This document shows positions 11,472-20,948 of a stretch of DNA of 64,000 bases, piece after piece; the first letter of the stretch is position 1; every line of letters starts with the position of its first letter. The notes beneath the pieces were generated by a model that ran no database searches, was not told the origin of the DNA, and was given only the letters and a program-made list of their open reading frames with translations. Location of the stretch: positions 744,001 to 808,000 of the forward strand of contig NZ_CP113519.1 in NCBI RefSeq assembly GCF_026723825.1, read 5' to 3'. Made by a program: the position numbers and the translations under genes. The DNA comes from Pseudomonas sp. GOM7 (lineage in GTDB: Bacteria; Pseudomonadota; Gammaproteobacteria; Pseudomonadales; Pseudomonadaceae).

Positions 11472-14298
11472 TATCTCGTTCCAGCAACGGCTTGAGGAAG
11501 TGGCCGGTATGCGAAGCCGGATTGGCCGCCACTTCTTCCGGTGTGCCGGTGGCGATGATCATGCCGCCCTTGGAGCCGCCCTCCGGGCCGAGATCCACCA
11601 GCCAGTCGGCGGTCTTGATCACGTCCAGGTTGTGCTCGATCACCACCACGGTGTTGCCGTGGTCGCGCAGGCGGTGCAGCACATCGAGCAGTTGCTGGAT
11701 ATCGGCGAAGTGTAGGCCGGTGGTGGGTTCGTCGAGGATGTACAGGGTCTTGCCGGTGTCGCGCTTGCTCAGCTCGCGGCTCAGCTTGACCCGCTGCGCC
11801 TCGCCGCCGGACAGGGTGGTCGCGCTCTGCCCCAGCTTGATATAGGACAGGCCGACGTCCATCAACGTCTGCAACTTGCGGGCGATGGCCGGCACGGCGT
11901 CGAAGAAGGCGCGGGCATCCTCGATGGTCATGTCCAGCACTTCGGTGATGCTCTTGCCCTTGTATTTCACTTCCAGGGTTTCACGGTTGTAGCGCTTGCC
12001 CTTGCACACGTCGCAGGGCACGTAGATGTCCGGCAAGAAGTGCATCTCCACCTTGATCACGCCGTCGCCCTGGCACGCCTCGCAGCGCCCGCCCTTGACG
12101 TTGAAGGAGAAGCGCCCCGGCCCGTAACCGCGCGAGCGCGACTCCGGCACGCCGGCGAACAGTTCGCGGATCGGGGTGAACAGGCCGGTGTAGGTGGCCG
12201 GGTTGGAGCGCGGTGTGCGGCCGATCGGGCTCTGGTCGATGTCCACCACCTTGTCCAGGTGTTGCAGGCCGTCGAACGAGTCGTAGGGCGCGGCCTCCAG
12301 GCTGGTGGCGCCGTTCAGCGCGGTGGCGGTGATGGGGAACAGGGTGTTGTTGATCAGCGTCGACTTGCCCGAGCCGGACACGCCGGTGACGCAGGTGAGC
12401 AGGCCGACCGGGATCTCCAGATCGACCTTGCGCAGGTTGTTGCCGCGCGCCCCCTTGAGCTTGAGCAACTTCTTCTTGTCGCGCGGGGTGCGGGTGGCCG
12501 GGTAAAGGATCTTCTTGCGCCCGGACAGGTAGCTGCCGGTCAGCGACTGCGGGTCGGCCATCACCTGGTCGGGTGTGCCCTGCGAGACGATCTGCCCGCC
12601 ATGCACGCCGGCGCCGGGGCCGATGTCCACCACGTAGTCGGCCAGGCGGATGGCGTCCTCGTCGTGCTCCACCACGATCACCGTGTTGCCCAGGTTGCGC
12701 AGGTGGGTGAGGGTGGCCAGCAGGCGTTCGTTATCGCGCTGGTGCAGGCCGATGGACGGCTCGTCTAGGATGTACATGACGCCCACCAGGCCAGCGCCGA
12801 TCTGGCTGGCCAGGCGGATGCGCTGGGCCTCGCCGCCGGACAGGGTATCGGCGCTGCGATCCAGGGTCAGGTAGTCGAGGCCGACGTTGACCAGAAACTG
12901 CAAGCGCTCGCGGATTTCCTTGAGGATCTTCTCGGCGATCTCGCCACGACGGCCGCTCAGATGCAGTTCGCCGAAGTAATCGCAGGCATCGCCCACCGGC
13001 AGGCCGGTGACCGCCGGCAGGGTCTTCTCGCCGACCCACACGTGCCGCGCCTCGCGGCGCAGGCGCGTGCCACGGCAGTCGGGGCAGGGTTGGGTACTGA
13101 GGAACTTGGCCAGTTCCTCGCGCACGCTGTTCGACTCGGTCTCGCGATAACGCCGTTCGAGGTTGGGGATGATGCCCTCGAAGGGGTGCGAGCGTTTGAC
13201 GATATCGCCGCGGTCGTTGAGGTACTTGAAGTCCACGCTCTGCGTGCCGCTGCCGAACAGGATCACCTTCTGATGCTCGGCGGCCAGCTCGTCGAAGGGC
13301 TCTTCCAGACTGAAACCGTAGTGGTTCGAGAGCGAGCCGAGCATCTGGAAGTAGTAGACGTTGCGCCTGTCCCAGCCGCGAATGGCGCCTTCGGCCAGGG
13401 TCAGCTCGCCATTGACCAGGCGCTTGGCGTCGAAGAACTGCTTCACTCCCAGGCCGTCGCAGGTGGGGCAGGCGCCGGCCGGGTTGTTGAAGGAGAACAG
13501 CTTGGGTTCCAGCTCGCTGATCGAATGGCCGCAGTGAGGGCAGGCGAAGCGCGCGGAGAAGATGATCTCTTCGCCTTCCTCATCATCCATGGGGGCGATC
13601 AGGGCGATGCCGTCGGCCAGGCCGAGGGCGGTCTCGAAGGATTCGGCCAGGCGCTGCTGCAGGTCTTCACGCACCTTGAAGCGATCTACCACCACGTCGA
13701 TGCTGTGCTTCTTCTGTTTGTCCAGCTTGGGCAACTCGTCCAGCTCATGCAGCTTGCCGTTGACCCGGGCACGGACGAAACCCTGCGCGCGCAGCTCCTC
13801 GAACACCGACAGGTGCTCGCCCTTGCGTTCGCGCACCGCCGGGGCGAGCAACATCAGCTTGCGCCCTTCCGGCAGGGCCAGCACCTGGTCGACCATCTGG
13901 CTGACGGTCTGTGCCTCCAGCGGTACGTCGTGATCCGGGCAGCGCGGCGTGCCGACGCGGGCGTAGAGTAGACGCAGGTAGTCGTAGATCTCGGTGATGG
14001 TGCCGACGGTGGAGCGCGGGTTGTGCGATGTGGACTTCTGCTCGATGGAAATGGCCGGGGAAAGACCCTCGATGGTATCGACGTCGGGCTTTTCCATCAT
14101 CGACAGGAACTGCCGGGCATAGGCCGACAGCGACTCGACGTAACGGCGCTGGCCCTCGGCGTAGAGCGTGTCGAAGGCCAGCGACGACTTGCCGGAACCG
14201 GACAGGCCGGTAATCACGATCAGCTTGTCGCGTGGCAGGGTCAGGTCGATGTTCTTGAGGTTATGGGTGCGGGCGCCACGAATCAGGATCTTGTCCAC
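11440..14298 (-). CDS. uvrA: Excinuclease ABC subunit UvrA
   Basis: UvrA is the damage-recognition ATPase of nucleotide excision repair and acts with UvrB. The protein has two ABC modules: Walker [13 protein letters not shown] near residue 31 and [13 protein letters not shown] near 640, with signature [14 protein letters not shown] and [15 protein letters not shown], plus zinc-finger cysteines (CPHCGHSI and CEACQGDGV). The preferred start is the GTG at 14296-14298 giving [16 protein letters not shown], preceded by AGAGG; this yields 952 residues. Earlier in-frame ATGs exist (for example the one giving [11 protein letters not shown]) and cannot be excluded. The C-terminus ends [10 protein letters not shown], encoded by an intergenic repeat unit, so the tail is a few residues longer than usual. 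I saw no LexA box upstream. Confidence 0.95.
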   Translation of the reverse strand: MDKILIRGARTHNLKNIDLTLPRDKLIVITGLSGSGKSSLAFDTLYAEGQRRYVESLSAYARQFLSMMEKPDVDTIEGLSPAISIEQKSTSHNPRSTVGTITEIYDYLRLLYARVGTPRCPDHDVPLEAQTVSQMVDQVLALPEGRKLMLLAPAVRERKGEHLSVFEELRAQGFVRARVNGKLHELDELPKLDKQKKHSIDVVVDRFKVREDLQQRLAESFETALGLADGIALIAPMDDEEGEEIIFSARFACPHCGHSISELEPKLFSFNNPAGACPTCDGLGVKQFFDAKRLVNGELTLAEGAIRGWDRRNVYYFQMLGSLSNHYGFSLEEPFDELAAEHQKVILFGSGTQSVDFKYLNDRGDIVKRSHPFEGIIPNLERRYRETESNSVREELAKFLSTQPCPDCRGTRLRREARHVWVGEKTLPAVTGLPVGDACDYFGELHLSGRRGEIAEKILKEIRERLQFLVNVGLDYLTLDRSADTLSGGEAQRIRLASQIGAGLVGVMYILDEPSIGLHQRDNERLLATLTHLRNLGNTVIVVEHDEDAIRLADYVVDIGPGAGVHGGQIVSQGTPDQVMADPQSLTGSYLSGRKKILYPATRTPRDKKKLLKLKGARGNNLRKVDLEIPVGLLTCVTGVSGSGKSTLINNTLFPITATALNGATSLEAAPYDSFDGLQHLDKVVDIDQSPIGRTPRSNPATYTGLFTPIRELFAGVPESRSRGYGPGRFSFNVKGGRCEACQGDGVIKVEMHFLPDIYVPCDVCKGKRYNRETLEVKYKGKSITEVLDMTIEDARAFFDAVPAIARKLQTLMDVGLSYIKLGQSATTLSGGEAQRVKLSRELSKRDTGKTLYILDEPTTGLHFADIQQLLDVLHRLRDHGNTVVVIEHNLDVIKTADWLVDLGPEGGSKGGMIIATGTPEEVAANPASHTGHFLKPLLERDSGKRQASSGK

Positions 14299-14510
14299 TG
14301 GAAAACCTCTAAAAGCTGTCTGCGTTGCCATCAGCGCGCCGGTTGCAGGTGCATTCATCAGCGCTGACGAGTGGCCTGGTGCTGGCCACCTTTGGCGAGC
14401 GGAAAACGGTCGAGTATAGGGGCAGGCGGCACCCTGCGGCAAAGTGAGTGCCTGTATCGGCGCTGTGAGGGCTGCTAGAATCGCCGGCTGTTTTTCATGG
14501 GGCATTTTTC

Positions 14511-15905
14511 ATGCACGATTCCCATAGCGACCGCATGAGTGGCAGCGAGACTCGCGCTGCCGGCGGCTTGGCCCTGGTGTTCGCCTTCCGCATGCTGGGC
14601 ATGTTCATGGTGCTGCCAGTGCTGGCTACTTACGGCATGGATCTGGCCGGAAGCACTCCCGCACTGATTGGCCTGGCCATCGGTGCCTACGGTCTGACCC
14701 AGGCCGTGCTGCAGATTCCCTTCGGCATCATCAGCGATCGTATCGGCCGACGGCCGGTGATCTATGCCGGCCTGCTGATCTTCGTCGCCGGTAGCGTGCT
14801 GGCGGCCAATGCCGACTCGATCTGGGGTGTGATTGCCGGGCGGGTGTTGCAGGGCGCCGGGGCCATCTCGGCGGCGGTGATGGCGCTGTTGTCAGACCTG
14901 ACTCGCGAACAGCATCGCACCAAGGCCATGGCCATGATCGGCATGAGCATCGGCCTGTCGTTCGCCGTGGCCATGGTGGTCGGCCCGCTGCTGACCCGCG
15001 CCTTCGGCCTGGCCGGGCTGTTCTGGGCCACGGCGGGCATGGCACTGCTGGGCATCGTCATCGTCGCCGGCATCGTGCCGAAAAGTGCCGGGCCGTTGCA
15101 GCATCGCGAGTCCGGCGTGGCGGCCCAGGCGTTGTGGCCGACCTTGAAGCACACCGACCTGTTGCGCCTGGATTTCGCCATCCTGGCCCTGCACGCCGTG
15201 CTCATGGCCAGCTTCGTGGCCTTGCCGCTGGCGCTGGTGGAGCAGGGCGGGCTGCCCAAGGAGCAGCACTGGTGGGTGTACCTCACCGCGCTGCTGATCG
15301 GCTTCTTCGGTATGGTGCCGTTCATCATCTATGGCGAGAAGAAGCGGCAGATGAAGCGCGTGCTGCTCGGCGCGGTGACGGTGCTGCTGGTCTGCGAACT
15401 GTATTTCGCCGTGCTGGGTCACAGCCTGCGGATGCTGGTGGTGGGCATCGTGGTGTTCTTCACCGCGTTCAACCTGCTGGAGGCCTCGCTGCCGTCGCTG
15501 GTGAGCAAGGTGGCGCCGGCCGGCGGCAAGGGCACGGCGATGGGGGTCTACTCCACCAGCCAGTTCCTCGGTGCGGCCCTGGGTGGCATTCTCGGCGGCT
15601 GGCTCTACCAGCATGTCGGTCTGAGCGGTGTGTTCATCGGCTGCGCCCTGCTCTGTGCGATTTGGCTGGCCATTGCTGTTACTATGCGTGAACCGCCGTA
15701 TGTCACCAGCCTGCGTCTGCCGCTCGATGCTGCGGCACTGGCCGATGCCGGACTGGTCGAACGCCTCAAGGCGACGCCGGGAGTGGCGGACGCCGTGGTG
15801 GTGGTCGATGAAGCGGCCATTTATATCAAAGTGGACACCCAACAAGTGGATCGCACGTCGTTGGAGCGCATGATTTCCTCTGCGCCGACGGCGTGCCACG
15901 CCTAG
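14511..15905 (+). CDS. MFS transporter, YajR-like with C-terminal YAM-type domain
   Basis: The 464-residue protein has about twelve hydrophobic segments and the major-facilitator motif A between helices 2 and 3 (GIISDRIGRRPVIYAG). After the last helix comes a soluble tail of about 65 residues (LKATPGVADAVVVVDEAAIYIKVD) that looks like the ferredoxin-like YAM domain of YajR. The substrate is unknown. The gene is divergent from uvrA, with 212 bp between the start codons, and ends 9 bp before ssb, so it is likely cotranscribed with ssb. The same uvrA-MFS-ssb order is remembered for P. aeruginosa. Confidence 0.88.
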   Translation: MHDSHSDRMSGSETRAAGGLALVFAFRMLGMFMVLPVLATYGMDLAGSTPALIGLAIGAYGLTQAVLQIPFGIISDRIGRRPVIYAGLLIFVAGSVLAANADSIWGVIAGRVLQGAGAISAAVMALLSDLTREQHRTKAMAMIGMSIGLSFAVAMVVGPLLTRAFGLAGLFWATAGMALLGIVIVAGIVPKSAGPLQHRESGVAAQALWPTLKHTDLLRLDFAILALHAVLMASFVALPLALVEQGGLPKEQHWWVYLTALLIGFFGMVPFIIYGEKKRQMKRVLLGAVTVLLVCELYFAVLGHSLRMLVVGIVVFFTAFNLLEASLPSLVSKVAPAGGKGTAMGVYSTSQFLGAALGGILGGWLYQHVGLSGVFIGCALLCAIWLAIAVTMREPPYVTSLRLPLDAAALADAGLVERLKATPGVADAVVVVDEAAIYIKVDTQQVDRTSLERMISSAPTACHA

Positions 15906-15914
15906 GAGAACGTT

Positions 15915-16415
15915 ATGGCCCGTGGGGTTAACAAAGTCATTCTGATCGGCAACGTCGGCGGCGACCCGGAAACCCGCTACATGCCCAACGGCAACGCCGT
16001 GACCAACATCACCCTGGCCACCTCCGAGAGCTGGAAGGACAAGCAGACCGGCCAGCAGCAGGAGCGTACCGAGTGGCACCGCGTGGTGTTCTTCGGGCGT
16101 CTGGCGGAAATCGCCGGTGAGTACCTGCGCAAGGGCTCGCAGGTGTATGTCGAAGGCAGCCTGCGCACCCGCAAGTGGCAGGGGCAGGATGGTCAGGATC
16201 GTTACACCACCGAGATCGTGGTGGACATCAACGGCCAGATGCAGTTGCTCGGTGGTCGTCCGGGTGGTGATGAAGGCGGTGCCCCGCGTCAATCGCGCCC
16301 GGCGCCGCAGCAGCGTGAGCCGCAGCAGTCGACTCCGCGTCAGGAACGTCCGGCGCCGCAGCAATCGCAGCCGGCTCCGGACTACGATAGCTTCGACGAC
16401 GATATTCCGTTCTGA
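15915..16415 (+). CDS. ssb: Single-stranded DNA-binding protein
   Basis: The 166-residue protein begins [20 protein letters not shown], has an OB fold over residues 1-110, a Gln/Pro-rich disordered linker with repeated PAPQQ units, and the acidic tip DDDIPF that recruits replication and repair partners. SSB coats single-stranded DNA as a tetramer. It is separated by 9 bp from the upstream transporter gene and followed by a strong terminator. Confidence 0.98.
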   Translation: MARGVNKVILIGNVGGDPETRYMPNGNAVTNITLATSESWKDKQTGQQQERTEWHRVVFFGRLAEIAGEYLRKGSQVYVEGSLRTRKWQGQDGQDRYTTEIVVDINGQMQLLGGRPGGDEGGAPRQSRPAPQQREPQQSTPRQERPAPQQSQPAPDYDSFDDDIPF

Positions 16416-16434
16416 CGCGCTATCGAGCCGATAG

Positions 16435-16463
16435 AAAAACCCCGAGCTTGTCTCGGGGTTTTT
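16435..16463. terminator. Terminator after ssb
   Basis: AAAAACCCCGAG (16435-16446) pairs with CTCGGGGTTTTT (16452-16463) over a CTTGT loop. It can serve both ssb and the convergent glutathione transferase gene. Confidence 0.9.
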
Positions 16464-16473
16464 CTTTCTGGCT

Positions 16474-17079
16474 TCAGATCAGGCCTTCGGCCTTCAGCGC
16501 TTCGATCACCTTTGGGCGGGCGCCGATACGGGCTCGGTAGGCCTGCAAACTCGGCCATGGGTCGAGGGAGAAACCGAGCATGCCGGTCCAGCCCAGCACG
16601 GTGAACAGGTAGCCGTCGGCCACGCTGAAGCGATCACCAAGCAGGAATTCGCGCTCACCGAGTTCGCCGACCAGCCAGTCCAGGCGCTTGCTCAGCAGGG
16701 CCTGCGCCGCGGCCCTCCAGTCCTCGCTCTGCGCCGGGTTGAACATGCTGCCAAGCGGTTTGTGCAGTTCGCTGGAGATGAAGCTCAGCCAGCTCTGCAA
16801 TTCGTAACGGGCTTCGCTGCCATTGGCCGGGGCGAGGCCACTCTCGGGTTTGAGGTCGGCGATGTATTGCACGATGGCCGCGCCTTCGGTCAGCACCTTG
16901 CCGTTGTCCAGTACCAGGGCGGGGATATAGCCCTTGCCATTGATCTGGGTGAAGTCGGCGCCCGAGGCGGTGCGCTTGGTCTGCAGGTCGACGGCTTCCA
17001 TCTCGAATTCGATACCCGCTTCGCGCAGGGCGATATGCGGCGAAAGCGAGCAGGCGCCGGCTTTGTAGTACAGCTTCAT
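16474..17079 (-). CDS. Glutathione S-transferase, beta class
   Basis: The 201-residue cytosolic protein begins MKLYYKAGACSLSPHIALRE. The thioredoxin-like N-domain carries Cys10, the catalytic cysteine typical of bacterial beta-class GSTs, and the glutathione-binding LTEGAAIVQYIAD block near residue 65. The C-terminal all-helical domain has RFSVADGYLFTVLGW. It conjugates or exchanges glutathione on electrophiles; the substrate is unknown. It is divergent from an hxlR-family regulator with 105 bp between starts and a dyad operator candidate in the gap. Confidence 0.9.
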   Translation of the reverse strand: MKLYYKAGACSLSPHIALREAGIEFEMEAVDLQTKRTASGADFTQINGKGYIPALVLDNGKVLTEGAAIVQYIADLKPESGLAPANGSEARYELQSWLSFISSELHKPLGSMFNPAQSEDWRAAAQALLSKRLDWLVGELGEREFLLGDRFSVADGYLFTVLGWTGMLGFSLDPWPSLQAYRARIGARPKVIEALKAEGLI

Positions 17080-17150
17080 GCGAAATTCCTTGAGTGCGTG
17101 GGTGGAGAATGGACGCGAAAGAGCTTACTCTTTGCTTTCATTTCGACAAG

Positions 17151-17166
17151 TACCCACCTTTGGGTA
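17151..17166. promoter_or_regulatory. Dyad operator candidate for the HxlR regulator
   Basis: TACCCA-CCTT-TGGGTA is a perfect 6-bp dyad in the gap between gst and hxlR. It lies 19 bp before the hxlR start, where a winged-helix dimer could repress both divergent genes. Confidence 0.5.
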
Positions 17167-17184
17167 AGTATTGGAGTCGCTTCG

Positions 17185-17598
17185 ATGCCCGATGCCGTTC
17201 GCCTCGGCAATGTATTCAGTGGGGCTTGCCCTGCCCGCCATATTCTCGCGGTGATCGCCGACAAGTGGTCGCTGCTGCTGATTCATGCCCTGGCGCACGG
17301 TGGCACCTTGCGCACTGCCGAGTTGCGCCGGCGTGTCGAGGGTATTTCGGAAAAGATGCTGATCCAGACGCTTCGCCGGCTCGAGCGTTTCGGCCTGGTC
17401 GCTCGTCAGGCCTACGCTGAAGTGCCGCCACGGGTGGAATACTCGCTGACGCCGCTGGGGCATTCGCTCAGCGAGCCGATCCGCGCCATCGACCACTGGG
17501 TGGAGCGCAACGTCAGCGAGATCACCCGCGCGCAGCAGGCCTTCGACCAGGCCAGTGAACGTGTCGAGGATCCATTGCAACCCGCGATTGCAGGGTGA
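17185..17598 (+). CDS. HxlR-family transcriptional regulator
   Basis: The 137-residue winged-helix protein contains the HxlR signature CPARHILAVIADKWSLLLI (residues 15-33) followed by GGTLRTAELRRRVEGISEKMLIQTLRRLERFGLV, the DNA-recognition region. Cys15 at the usual redox or ligand-sensing position is retained. The start at 17185 is preceded by TTGGAG; the frame is open much further upstream across gst, which is not credible. It probably controls the divergent gst and itself. Confidence 0.9.
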   Translation: MPDAVRLGNVFSGACPARHILAVIADKWSLLLIHALAHGGTLRTAELRRRVEGISEKMLIQTLRRLERFGLVARQAYAEVPPRVEYSLTPLGHSLSEPIRAIDHWVERNVSEITRAQQAFDQASERVEDPLQPAIAG

Positions 17599-17683
17599 CG
17601 ACACCGGGTAAAACCAGCAAAATATCGATCATCATCGCCGCCATACCGGCCGGCAGAACAATTCTGGAGTCACCCCAACCACC

Positions 17684-18568
17684 ATGCGTATGCGCCTGAT
17701 GCTGCTGGGCGGCGGTAGTGCCCTGGGGCAAGCGCTGATCCGTCTCGGTGCCGAGGAAGACATCGGCTTCCTGGCGCCACGCCCGCCGGAAGGTGGCTGG
17801 AACGCCACCAACCTCACCGAGCTGCTCGACGATACCCGCCCGGATGCACTGGTCAATCTGGCCTATTACTTCGACTGGTTCCAGGCCGAGTCGGTGGCCG
17901 AGGTGCGCCTGCAGACCCAGGAACTGGCCGTGGAGCGCCTGGCCGAGCTGTGTCAGCACCATGGCATCATGTTGCTGCAGCCCTCCAGCTATCGGGTGTT
18001 CGACGGCTCGCGGATCACCGCCTACGGTGAGAAGGAAGAGCCGCTGCCTCTGGGGCAGCGTGGTCAGGCCATGTGGCGTCTGGAGCAGAGCGTACGGGCG
18101 ATCTGTCCGCGGCATGTGCTGCTGCGCTTCGGCTGGCTGCTCGACGACAGCCGCGATGGCCGACTCGGGCGTTTCCTGCAGCGCGCCGAGCGTGACGAGA
18201 TGCTCTGCCTGGCCGATGACCGCCGTGGCAATCCGACCCCGGTGGACGACGCAGCGCGGGTCACCCTGGCGGTGCTCAAGCAGCTCGACTGCGAATCCCC
18301 ACTATGGGGCACCTACCACTACGGTGGGCACGAGGCGAGCACGGCGCTGAGCCTGGGCCAGGCGGTGCTGAGCGAGGCGCGGCATTACCGCAGCAATCTG
18401 GTCGAGGAGGTGACGCCACAGGCGCATGCCGCCCGCCCGGATGCCGCCGACGAACCGCAGCACGCGGTGCTGGCGTGCAAGAAGATTTTCCATACTTTCG
18501 GCATCAAGCCGCGCGCCTGGCGTGCCGGTTTGCCGACCTTGCTGGATCGTTACTACCGTCATGGCTGA
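17684..18568 (+). CDS. RmlD-like SDR-fold protein with degenerate active site
   Basis: The 294-residue protein resembles dTDP-4-dehydrorhamnose reductases. It has an N-terminal nucleotide-binding loop (MLLGGGSALGQALIRLG) and the segments LVNLAYYFDWFQAE and PSSYRVFDG. The catalytic Tyr-x-x-x-Lys expected after SSYRVFDG is not visible; the aligned stretch reads QRGQAMWRLEQSV. It may therefore bind a dinucleotide or sugar nucleotide without acting as a normal reductase. It overlaps the following epimerase gene by 8 bp (ATGGCTGA), so the two are translationally coupled. An alternative start two codons in is possible. Confidence 0.75.
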   Translation: MRMRLMLLGGGSALGQALIRLGAEEDIGFLAPRPPEGGWNATNLTELLDDTRPDALVNLAYYFDWFQAESVAEVRLQTQELAVERLAELCQHHGIMLLQPSSYRVFDGSRITAYGEKEEPLPLGQRGQAMWRLEQSVRAICPRHVLLRFGWLLDDSRDGRLGRFLQRAERDEMLCLADDRRGNPTPVDDAARVTLAVLKQLDCESPLWGTYHYGGHEASTALSLGQAVLSEARHYRSNLVEEVTPQAHAARPDAADEPQHAVLACKKIFHTFGIKPRAWRAGLPTLLDRYYRHG

Positions 18569-19484
18569 AATTCTCGTAACCGGCGGTGCCGGCTTCATCG
18601 GCTCGCACCTGGTCGACGCCCTGCTGGCAGCAGGTCATGACGTGCGCGTGCTGGACAACCTGTCCATGGGCAAGCGCGATAACCTGCCGTTGGGCAACCC
18701 GCGCTTGCGCTTCATCGAAGGCGACGTGGCCGATGCCCGTCAGGTGGGCGAGGCGCTGGCCGGTTGCAGCGCGGTGGCGCACCTGGCTGCCGTGGCTTCG
18801 GTGCAGGCGTCGGTGGACGACCCGGTGGCCACGCACCAGAGCAACTTCATCGGCACCCTGAACGTCTGCGAGGCCATGCGTCAGCAGGGGGTGCGGCGTG
18901 TGCTGTTCGCCTCCAGCGCGGCGGTGTATGGCAACAATGGTGAAGGGGTGGCCATCGATGAAGAGACCGCCAAGGCGCCCTTGACGCCCTACGCTTCGGA
19001 CAAGCTGGCCAGCGAGCACTACCTGGACTTCTATCGCCGCCAGCATGGCCTGGAACCGGCGATCTTTCGTTTCTTCAATATCTTCGGGCCACGCCAGGAT
19101 CCTTCCTCGCCCTATTCCGGCGTCATCAGCATCTTCACCCAGCGCGCTCAGCAGGGGCTGCCGATCAGCGTGTTCGGCGATGGCGAGCAGACCCGTGATT
19201 TCTTCTACATCGGTGACCTGGTAGCGCTGTTGTTGCAGGCGCTGACCGATGCGCGCATCGAGCCGCTACCGGTGAACGTCGGCTGGAGCCAGGCGGTCAG
19301 TCTCAACCAGTTGCTGGCCGAGATCGGTGCATTGTGCGGAGGCTTGCCGCCGGTGAGCCACCTGGCGCCGCGTGCGGGCGACATCCGCCATTCGCGTGCC
19401 GATATCGCTCGGCTGAGCACGCAATATCGACTGCCTGCGCAAACGCCGCTGCGTGAAGGCCTGGCGCGCTTGCTCGGTATGTGA
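18561..19484 (+). CDS. NAD-dependent sugar-nucleotide epimerase/dehydratase (GalE-like)
   Basis: The 307-residue extended-SDR protein begins MAEILVTGGAGFIGSHLVDA with the GxxGxxG NAD motif. It has the catalytic blocks SSAAVYG and YASDKLASEHY (Tyr-x-x-x-Lys) and the substrate-binding FFNIFGPRQDPSSPYSGV. This pattern matches UDP-glucose or UDP-GlcNAc 4-epimerases; the exact sugar cannot be read from sequence. The start at 18561 lies within the end of the upstream SDR gene, and a terminator follows at 19508. The pair next to oprG matches the PA4069-PA4068-PA4067 order recalled from P. aeruginosa. Confidence 0.85.
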   Translation: MAEILVTGGAGFIGSHLVDALLAAGHDVRVLDNLSMGKRDNLPLGNPRLRFIEGDVADARQVGEALAGCSAVAHLAAVASVQASVDDPVATHQSNFIGTLNVCEAMRQQGVRRVLFASSAAVYGNNGEGVAIDEETAKAPLTPYASDKLASEHYLDFYRRQHGLEPAIFRFFNIFGPRQDPSSPYSGVISIFTQRAQQGLPISVFGDGEQTRDFFYIGDLVALLLQALTDARIEPLPVNVGWSQAVSLNQLLAEIGALCGGLPPVSHLAPRAGDIRHSRADIARLSTQYRLPAQTPLREGLARLLGM

Positions 19485-19507
19485 CTTCGGGCACGCGCCC
19501 AGAATGC

Positions 19508-19533
19508 AAGAAGCCGGCTGATGCCGGCTTCTT
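19508..19533. terminator. Terminator between the epimerase gene and oprG
   Basis: AAGAAGCCGGC (19508-19518), loop TGAT and GCCGGCTTCTT (19523-19533) form a perfect bidirectional hairpin between convergent genes. Confidence 0.88.
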
Positions 19534-19548
19534 TCGTTTGCAGAGGGC

Positions 19549-20241
19549 TTAGAACTTGTAGCCCAGGCCAACCATATAGACGTACGGATCGACATCCACG
19601 TCCACCTTGGCGCGCACGCCGAGAGCGGTGTTGTCGACATAGGCGGTGGTGTCGATGTCGATGTAGCGCACCTGGGCGTTGATCAGCAGGTTGTCGGTCA
19701 GCATGTAGTCGGCGCCGACCTGCCAGGCCAGACCCCAGGAGTTCTTGGCGCGGAAGTTGTCGAAGCCGTTGGCGGTTGCCTCGCTGCCGACGTGCTCGTC
19801 GAAGATCCAGGTGTAGTTGATGCCTGCGCCCAGATACGGCTGGAAGGCCGACTTGGCATCGAGCGGGTAGTACACCAGGCTCAGGGTTGGCGGCAGGTGC
19901 TTGAGGGTACCCAGCTTGCCGTTGGCGGCATCGAGGATGGTGCCCTTGATCTTCACGTCATGCTCGAACGGCGTGGCGGCCAGCAGTTCGACGCCCAGGT
20001 GGTCGGTGACCATGTAGGCGAAGTTCAGACCGAGCTGGGTGTCATTGCTCAGGGTCGCCTTGCCGCCCAGGTTGGTGCCGGCCAGGCCGCCGCGGTCGAC
20101 CTTGACGCTGGAGGAGTCGGCGTCCGGGTTGACGGTGATGGCGCCGGCACGGATGAGGATGTCGCCGGCTTGGTGAGCCTGAGCTACGGGAGCAGCAATG
20201 GCGAGGGCGAGCAGTGAGGCGGTGAACAGTGACTTGTACAT
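19549..20241 (-). CDS. oprG: Outer-membrane protein OprG (OmpW family)
   Basis: The 230-residue precursor has a signal peptide (MYKSLFTASLLALAIAAPVAQA, cleavage near 22-24), then HQAGDILIRAGAITVNPD, the OmpW-family start, and ends YMVGLGYKF with a C-terminal Phe for BAM recognition. It folds as an eight-stranded beta-barrel with a lateral hydrophobic opening for small apolar molecules. In P. aeruginosa OprG is strongly induced without oxygen. An ANR-like site lies at about -41 relative to a plausible -10. Confidence 0.93.
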   Translation of the reverse strand: MYKSLFTASLLALAIAAPVAQAHQAGDILIRAGAITVNPDADSSSVKVDRGGLAGTNLGGKATLSNDTQLGLNFAYMVTDHLGVELLAATPFEHDVKIKGTILDAANGKLGTLKHLPPTLSLVYYPLDAKSAFQPYLGAGINYTWIFDEHVGSEATANGFDNFRAKNSWGLAWQVGADYMLTDNLLINAQVRYIDIDTTAYVDNTALGVRAKVDVDVDPYVYMVGLGYKF

Positions 20242-20307
20242 AGCGAACTCCAGTCGAGTCGAGTGTCTTGGCTGGGTTCAATGCTAAGCCACGCAACGAT
20301 TCGCTTT

Positions 20308-20321
20308 TTGACCTGGCTCAA
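20308..20321 (-). promoter_or_regulatory. ANR/FNR-like box upstream of oprG
   Basis: The plus-strand sequence TTGAC-CTGG-CTCAA is a 5-4-5 dyad close to the ANR consensus TTGAT-N4-ATCAA. On the minus strand a -10-like TAGCAT lies at 20286-20281, which puts the box centre about 41 bp upstream of the predicted start, the class II activator position. The gene start follows at 20241. Confidence 0.6.
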
Positions 20322-20369
20322 TAGATGAGCGTGGGCAGATGCGACGTTTTGTCAGTCACTGTCGGGCTT

Positions 20370-20891
20370 TCAGCTATCGGGTAACTCGTAGACGTAGATC
20401 TTGTCCGCTTCCATCTGGTAGCCGACCTCGGCCAGTTCGCTGCTCATGTGTTCCACCTTCACCAGGCCTTCGACCCAGAAGGGTTGGTACAGCGCATCGA
20501 GCATCACCCCCAGCTCGCTGGTGACATGCACGATCTGGTTGGATGGTGGCGGTGGTACGTGGATGCAGGCGCCGAAATAGGGCACCAGGAGGAACTCGGT
20601 GACGCGACCTTCGTCGGTCACATCCAGCGGCACGATATAGCCAGGCAGCTTGATGTGCTGGCCATCGAGCGCCTTGACCACCGGCGCGGCGGGCGACTGC
20701 TGGGCGGCGGCCGGGCCGGCCTCGGACAGGGTGTCGGCCAGTTGCGAGAGGTCGTGGATGGGCGTTGGGTCGACCTTCTGTGGTGGGGCATCGGGCGGAA
20801 TCAGATCGGACCAGTTGAGCTCACGCACCTCGGCGGCGGACAACGGCAGGCACAGCGTCAGCAACAGGGTGGCGAGCAGGCGGCGGGACAT
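20370..20891 (-). CDS. DUF3299 periplasmic protein of zinc-uptake operon (ZrgE-like)
   Basis: The 173-residue protein has a signal peptide (MSRRLLATLLLTLCLPLSAAE) and a DUF3299 domain with IKLPGYIVPLD, FLLVPYFGACIHVPPPPSNQ and the conserved Cys and His in GACIH that could bind metal. It is the last gene of a four-gene minus-strand set (DUF2796 protein, ABC ATPase, ABC permease, DUF3299), the composition of the V. cholerae Zrg zinc-import locus and of a zinc-responsive P. aeruginosa operon. Its exact role is unknown; a periplasmic zinc-handling function is inferred from context. Confidence 0.82.
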   Translation of the reverse strand: MSRRLLATLLLTLCLPLSAAEVRELNWSDLIPPDAPPQKVDPTPIHDLSQLADTLSEAGPAAAQQSPAAPVVKALDGQHIKLPGYIVPLDVTDEGRVTEFLLVPYFGACIHVPPPPSNQIVHVTSELGVMLDALYQPFWVEGLVKVEHMSSELAEVGYQMEADKIYVYELPDS

Positions 20892-20948
20892 GAAATACCT
20901 CGTAGCAGGAGCGCCCGCGCAGTTTACGCGAGGCGCTCCTTCCTTACC

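Noticed and set aside
14299..14510. LexA box for uvrA
   Set aside because: No CTGT-N8-ACAG sequence is present. The nearest, CTGTATCGGCGCTG, lacks the second half.
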